A stretch of DNA of 23,924 bases, taken from Didymodactylos carnosus. Its lineage: Eukaryota; Rotifera; Eurotatoria; Philodinida; Philodinidae. This document shows positions 20,212-23,924 of this stretch, piece by piece. How positions within the stretch are numbered: the stretch's first letter is position 1; every line of letters begins with the position of its first letter. The stretch covers positions 1 through 23,924 of the forward strand of contig CAJNOQ010002525.1 of NCBI GenBank assembly GCA_905250885.1, in the 5' to 3' direction. Both the position numbers and the translations under genes were made by a program. Below the pieces are notes generated by a model. It did no database searches. It was given only the letters and a program-made list of their open reading frames with translations, and had not been told where the DNA came from.

Positions 20212-20986
20212 CAGTTAACTGTTTTGTTGTTTACTGCATTATTATTAATACAAATTGACCTTTAAAGTATATTCACTCAAGTGAAACTATATTTCATCCG
20301 TATGTAACTGTCCTTCTAATCTTTTTCTATACTAACACAATGAGTATTCACTAGTGTTAGACAAATTTTTTGAACTATACCACACTCTAATCAGTTGCAA
20401 TACGATAATGAAATGCTATCTTATGGCACCCTTTCATTCTACCCTCTTCCGATATAAAATATTGTCAATAATGGTATAGCATTGTTTAACTAATCCATTT
20501 GAACATTAAAATAAGTAGTATAATCCAATGTGATACTCATTTTTTGTAGATAAAATATTTGGTACTCAAGAAACATTTCTTACATCATATTTCTGAATCT
20601 TTTTTTTTCTTTCTTTCTCTTCCTCTTAGCAAAAAGCTTATATGAGATTATGTAAACTGAGCATAGTGTGTCAGTGTGTGTAAAAATACCAGAAAAAAAA
20701 ACGTCCAGCGTTTTAAAGTATAGAATAGACTTTATCTCTTTTGTTTTGTTTAGAATGTTTATTCAAAGAATAAAAAATATCAGTTTTAGACAAATATAGA
20801 TTTCGAAGATACAGAATTTATCTGGCTATCAGCTGAACTGATGCTTTTAGACAAAAGTCAGATCGATTTTCTCTGATTTAATTTTATTAATTATTTAAAA
20901 AATGATTAGATTGTCTTCTTCCTCATATAAATCACGTACGAACTACAGTACGAAAACAAAAGTCTCACTACATTGTGTTCATCTTC
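20212..20986. other. 775-bp interval without recognised features
   Basis: AT-rich sequence with poly-T/C runs near 20600. No coding frame, repeat or RNA gene is supported. Confidence 0.45.
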
Positions 20987-21166
20987 TATCCCAAGCAAAA
21001 AAAATGCCTCTGAGAATATCTAGCTATAAAAATATACTATCGGGCCATATCGGCTTGTGATAGATATTGAGTTAGCTAGCTATATCGGGTTGACGAAAAA
21101 CACTGATCAGAGTAGCTATTTAGTCGATATATTGATCAATTATCACCCGATATATTAAGGACAAGA

Positions 21167-21561
21167 CAAGGGGGAAATAGCGGACTCCTGGAGTCCACAG
21201 GAGTCCAAGGTAGGTATATGACAGCTCATTTCAGTTCAAATGAACCGAGCTGGTCGACCAGTTCATTGAGCTGTGAACTGGTATAAGTGCGTCCCAAAAA
21301 CAGAACAAAAGTGGTCTGGTTAAGGGAACGACGCCCCAAAAAGAACAAAAGTGTTCATTTTTTGGGAAGTGATTCCCAAAAAAGAACATTTTTGCTCTTG
21401 GACTCCTGGGTTTCGGGAGTCCATGGGAGTCCATGGGAGTCGATGGGAGTCCATGGGAGTCGATGGGAGTCCATGAGTCCATGGGAGTCGATGGGAGTCC
21501 ATGAGTCCATGGGAGTCCATGGGGGTCCATAGGAGTCCAGGAGTCCGCTATTTCCCCCTTG
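21167..21561. mobile_element. 395-bp inverted-repeat unit nested in the composite element
   Basis: The 26-bp arm at 21167-21192, starting CAAGGGGGAAATAGCGGACT, is the reverse complement of 21536-21561. The interior holds three imperfect ~40-bp repeats (about 21294, 21334, 21373; shared CCCAAAAA.AGAACA) followed by the GGGAGTCCAT minisatellite. No target duplication was found. Confidence 0.68.
21415..21540. repeat. 10-bp minisatellite, unit GGGAGTCCAT / GGGAGTCGAT
   Basis: About a dozen head-to-tail copies, alternating between CCAT and CGAT variants, with occasional shortened units (ATGAGTCC). The 10-bp period leaves several frames open on both strands, giving apparent proteins rich in HGLPWTPMDS-type repeats that are almost certainly not genes. 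Confidence 0.88.
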
Positions 21562-21682
21562 GGAGAGGATCTGATACCATCGTGGCACCAGATACTGGCG
21601 CATTGCGTCACTAGTTATGAAATTAGATATAATTTTGTTTTGTAATGGGTAATAATTTGAGAAGAAATCTCACTGAATTTAT

Positions 21683-21851
21683 AGCAGCTTTAAATGTAAT
21701 CATCATAAACTAATTTATTTAATTAAGTGTATACGTTTCGATATTTTAAATAGCGAAATACCTTTTTCGTCTTGAAAATTATGTTTAAAATATCGAAACG
21801 TAGACACTTAATTAAATAATTTAGTTTATGATGATTACATTTAAAGCTGCT
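21683..21851. repeat. 68-bp inverted repeat (hairpin MITE-like)
   Basis: Arms 21683-21750 and 21784-21851 pair over about 68 bp with only a few mismatches and a 33-base loop. Shared sequence includes AGCAGCTTTAAATGTAATCA and ACACTTAATTAAATAA. High arm identity suggests it is younger than the fold-back elements beside the F-box gene. Confidence 0.85.
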
Positions 21852-22230
21852 GGAAATTAGATATATTGATCAATTATTGCCCGATATATTGACTCACGTC
21901 TTGACAGCATGAATGATGCTGTCTACATTATATCCTGGGATGTCTGTATACAGACAAGAAAGCAACATTCCTCAATATATTGCTCAATATATTGACTTGA
22001 TATGAATAAATACTTTGTAAATTCGTAAAGTAGATGCTTTAGATATATAGTACAGTGGTTGTAAAACAGTAATCCGATCGTCGATATATCGAGTAATATA
22101 TTGGGCTAGCTAGCTATATCGCCCGATAGTAAATAACTTAATTCGAACTGCTAGCTAGCTATGTCGTGTAGTATATTGAGTTAGCTAACTAGATCGCCCA
22201 ATAGTCGATATTTTGTTTCTGCTTGGGTAT

Positions 22231-23924
22231 CCACTTATGTGTGATTTTTTCACTAAGCAAATATTTTGTAATTTACATTTGTTTTCCGATTTCATCGTAC
22301 CTTCAATTCCCTTTCTCGGAATGTCATGTAGAAGCTCTGATTAACTAACGTCACAATCATCCCGTGTTTGACACACAAATCTGTTACGCTGACGGATGTT
22401 TGTACTTCAATTGCGTCGGTTTGTCATTAGACGCATTTCGACACTTTTGAGTTTGAATTTATTGTGCTCTGACATTGAGCTTGAATCGTAGGCAGAAGTA
22501 GTAAAAATCTGAAAATTCGATCGATACCTTTCTAAAACAAATTTGAGTATTCAAATCTAATGCTACTTTGTTTGTATGCTTTTAAGTAGTTTTCAATGTT
22601 GAAGCATAACCGGTGACAACAAAAGTTCATTTTTAAATTTTCTGTTTGTTTTATCAACCTTTCGGGCATATTGAATTTTGTCTTATCAATAATATTAAAA
22701 ATATTTTCTCACTGTTCATATTTGTATTTAACTAGAATTTGATACGAGCTCTTTAATATCAGTATTAATTTGAAATTTATTGTACTTGAGTAAGAAAATA
22801 AGAAAAGAGAGCAAGAATAACAGTCATGTGAATAATACCTGATGTACATTGAAGCAGTAAAACAGATTGTATTACACATAAAGAAAACGAACTAACAGCA
22901 CTTTGTAAAGAAAGAAAAAAAGGGCACAAAAAACGCCAGGTATTTTCGCACAGATCGTCCACTATACACGCGACATTTAGCATGAGAAATCCAACTAATA
23001 ACAATATACTCAAACTTTGCTTCTAATTGAAAAAAACGAAGAGAGCAACAAATAATTTCTATATCATCAAAATCTCTATGTTGAATAGTGAAACTGCAAC
23101 ATTCGAAAAACAAACTGCTTTCGAGTAGCGACATAATTTTAAAAGTTTTTCGAGCCATGGTTAAGAAAAGCAATTGAAGTGAAGTGATCTGATCTATCTT
23201 AAATCGAACTGGTCAACTGATACCACATCAGGTTCGTTGAACTTCTCGAGAGGCCGGTTTATGATCGGATCGGGTAGCATTTTGATGAACTTTGGCTAAA
23301 ACTACAAGTCAAAAAGCTGACACGTTCCCGAGATTTTAAATTTTTAGAAAATTTCTAAGAAGTTAGAAGTTCACATCTTGAAAACTGACCAGTTTTGAAT
23401 ACTCATAGCTCGGTAATGAGATTTGATGCAGATTCAAAAAGTTTATAGCAACTATTAGATTTTGTGTGTTTCAGGATGACGCAACTTACGAGGAAACATA
23501 TCCAACTGCTCAATCGATTTTTTAATCAAATCTAGTGAGTTAAAAGTTATCGACTGTGCTGATTCCGATATCAACATGAGACGGACTGTTGGATCTTCAA
23601 AGACCGTTTTTATGGGAAACCAGTTTTTCAGAAAATCCAAAAAATCTCCGAAACTTTTCTTAATAAGGTATGATTTTAGCGCACAAATTCTGATTAAAAT
23701 GAGATATCTCCTAGATCTACATAATCTTTTTTTGTGAAGTTATAGAGATTACGAGAAAAGCCCTAAAGTAATTTCTCCTTATTTCTGTAGCCATTAAAAA
23801 ATTAGGTACTTTTGCCGCGCAGCACCACATTAGATAAAAATTGGGCGCTAGGTGCAAAATTTTTCGGTGAATCCGACAGCGGGTTCCTTATAATTATACT
23901 TTGACATCTTTTCTGGCGTCGACA
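22231..23924. other. 1.7-kb gene-poor right end
   Basis: No gene is recognised. Minus frames at 22777-23173 (two overlapping, Phe/Ser-rich) and 23455-23640 (61 aa) have no motif. No splice model was evident. Sequence is AT-rich without clear repeats. Confidence 0.4.

Larger units (their letters stand above)
20987..22230. mobile_element. Composite non-autonomous TIR element with nested insertions
   Basis: CCCAAGCA begins at 20990 and TGCTTGGG ends at 22227, and both ends are flanked by TAT (20987-20989, 22228-22230), a possible 3-bp (or TA) target duplication. Subterminal regions on both sides are full of GCTAGCTA, TATATCG and CCGATA motifs in both orientations. A 31-bp direct repeat (21126-21156 and 21860-21890, two mismatches) lies within. 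Two inverted-repeat units sit between those copies (21167-21561 and 21683-21851). No transposase is encoded, so mobility would need a helper. Confidence 0.6.

Noticed and set aside
21231..21611. Overlapping open frames on both strands encoding proline/tryptophan/aspartate repeats
   Set aside because: They are produced by the 10-bp minisatellite, which leaves several frames open at once; no start context or domain supports a gene.
22777..23173. Two overlapping minus-strand frames rich in Phe, Leu and Ser, membrane-like
   Set aside because: Hydrophobicity is expected from AT-rich sequence read in these frames; no motif, splice sites or family resemblance.
1..23924. CRISPR array, rRNA, tRNA or prokaryotic operon
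   Set aside because: No regularly spaced repeats with unique spacers, no conserved rRNA stretches and no convincing tRNA box pattern were seen; introns show the DNA is eukaryotic.

Overview
The window reads as AT-rich eukaryotic nuclear DNA from a small-bodied invertebrate, most likely a bdelloid rotifer. The reasons are short introns (56-80 bp) with GT..AG ends, an F-box protein whose N-terminal block resembles the large F-box families of bdelloids, strong splice acceptors sitting just upstream of start codons as expected where spliced leaders are trans-spliced, and a dense mix of decayed transposons. This assignment rests on protein style recalled from knowledge, not on a search.

Only two genes look intact, both on the minus strand. 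At 1774-2550 an uninterrupted frame encodes a 258-residue secreted phytochelatin-synthase-like cysteine peptidase with its Gln/Cys/His/Asp active-site set in place. At 11944-14137 a five-exon gene encodes a 640-residue F-box/leucine-rich protein; its exons join in frame without any adjustment.

The rest is mostly transposon debris. From left to right: a Penelope-like (PLE) endonuclease linker remnant (286-625); a broken non-LTR retrotransposon RT (2944-4140); a 2.47 kb Ginger-like integrase DNA transposon with about 155-bp terminal inverted repeats, a likely target duplication and a dead multi-exon integrase gene (6706-9173); two fold-back elements flanking the F-box gene (11575-11840 and 14221-14698); a perfect 29-bp hairpin (15063-15133); a 603-bp terminal-inverted-repeat element holding a nested hairpin (15949-16551); a second PLE fragment with a GIY-YIG motif inside an inverted repeat (18095-18951); a small MITE (20104-20211); and a 1.24 kb composite element holding two further inverted-repeat units and a minisatellite (20990-22227).

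The two genes show no sign of acting together. The intervals between the named features contain short unrecognised open frames and AT-rich sequence. No rRNA, tRNA, CRISPR array or prokaryotic operon was seen.
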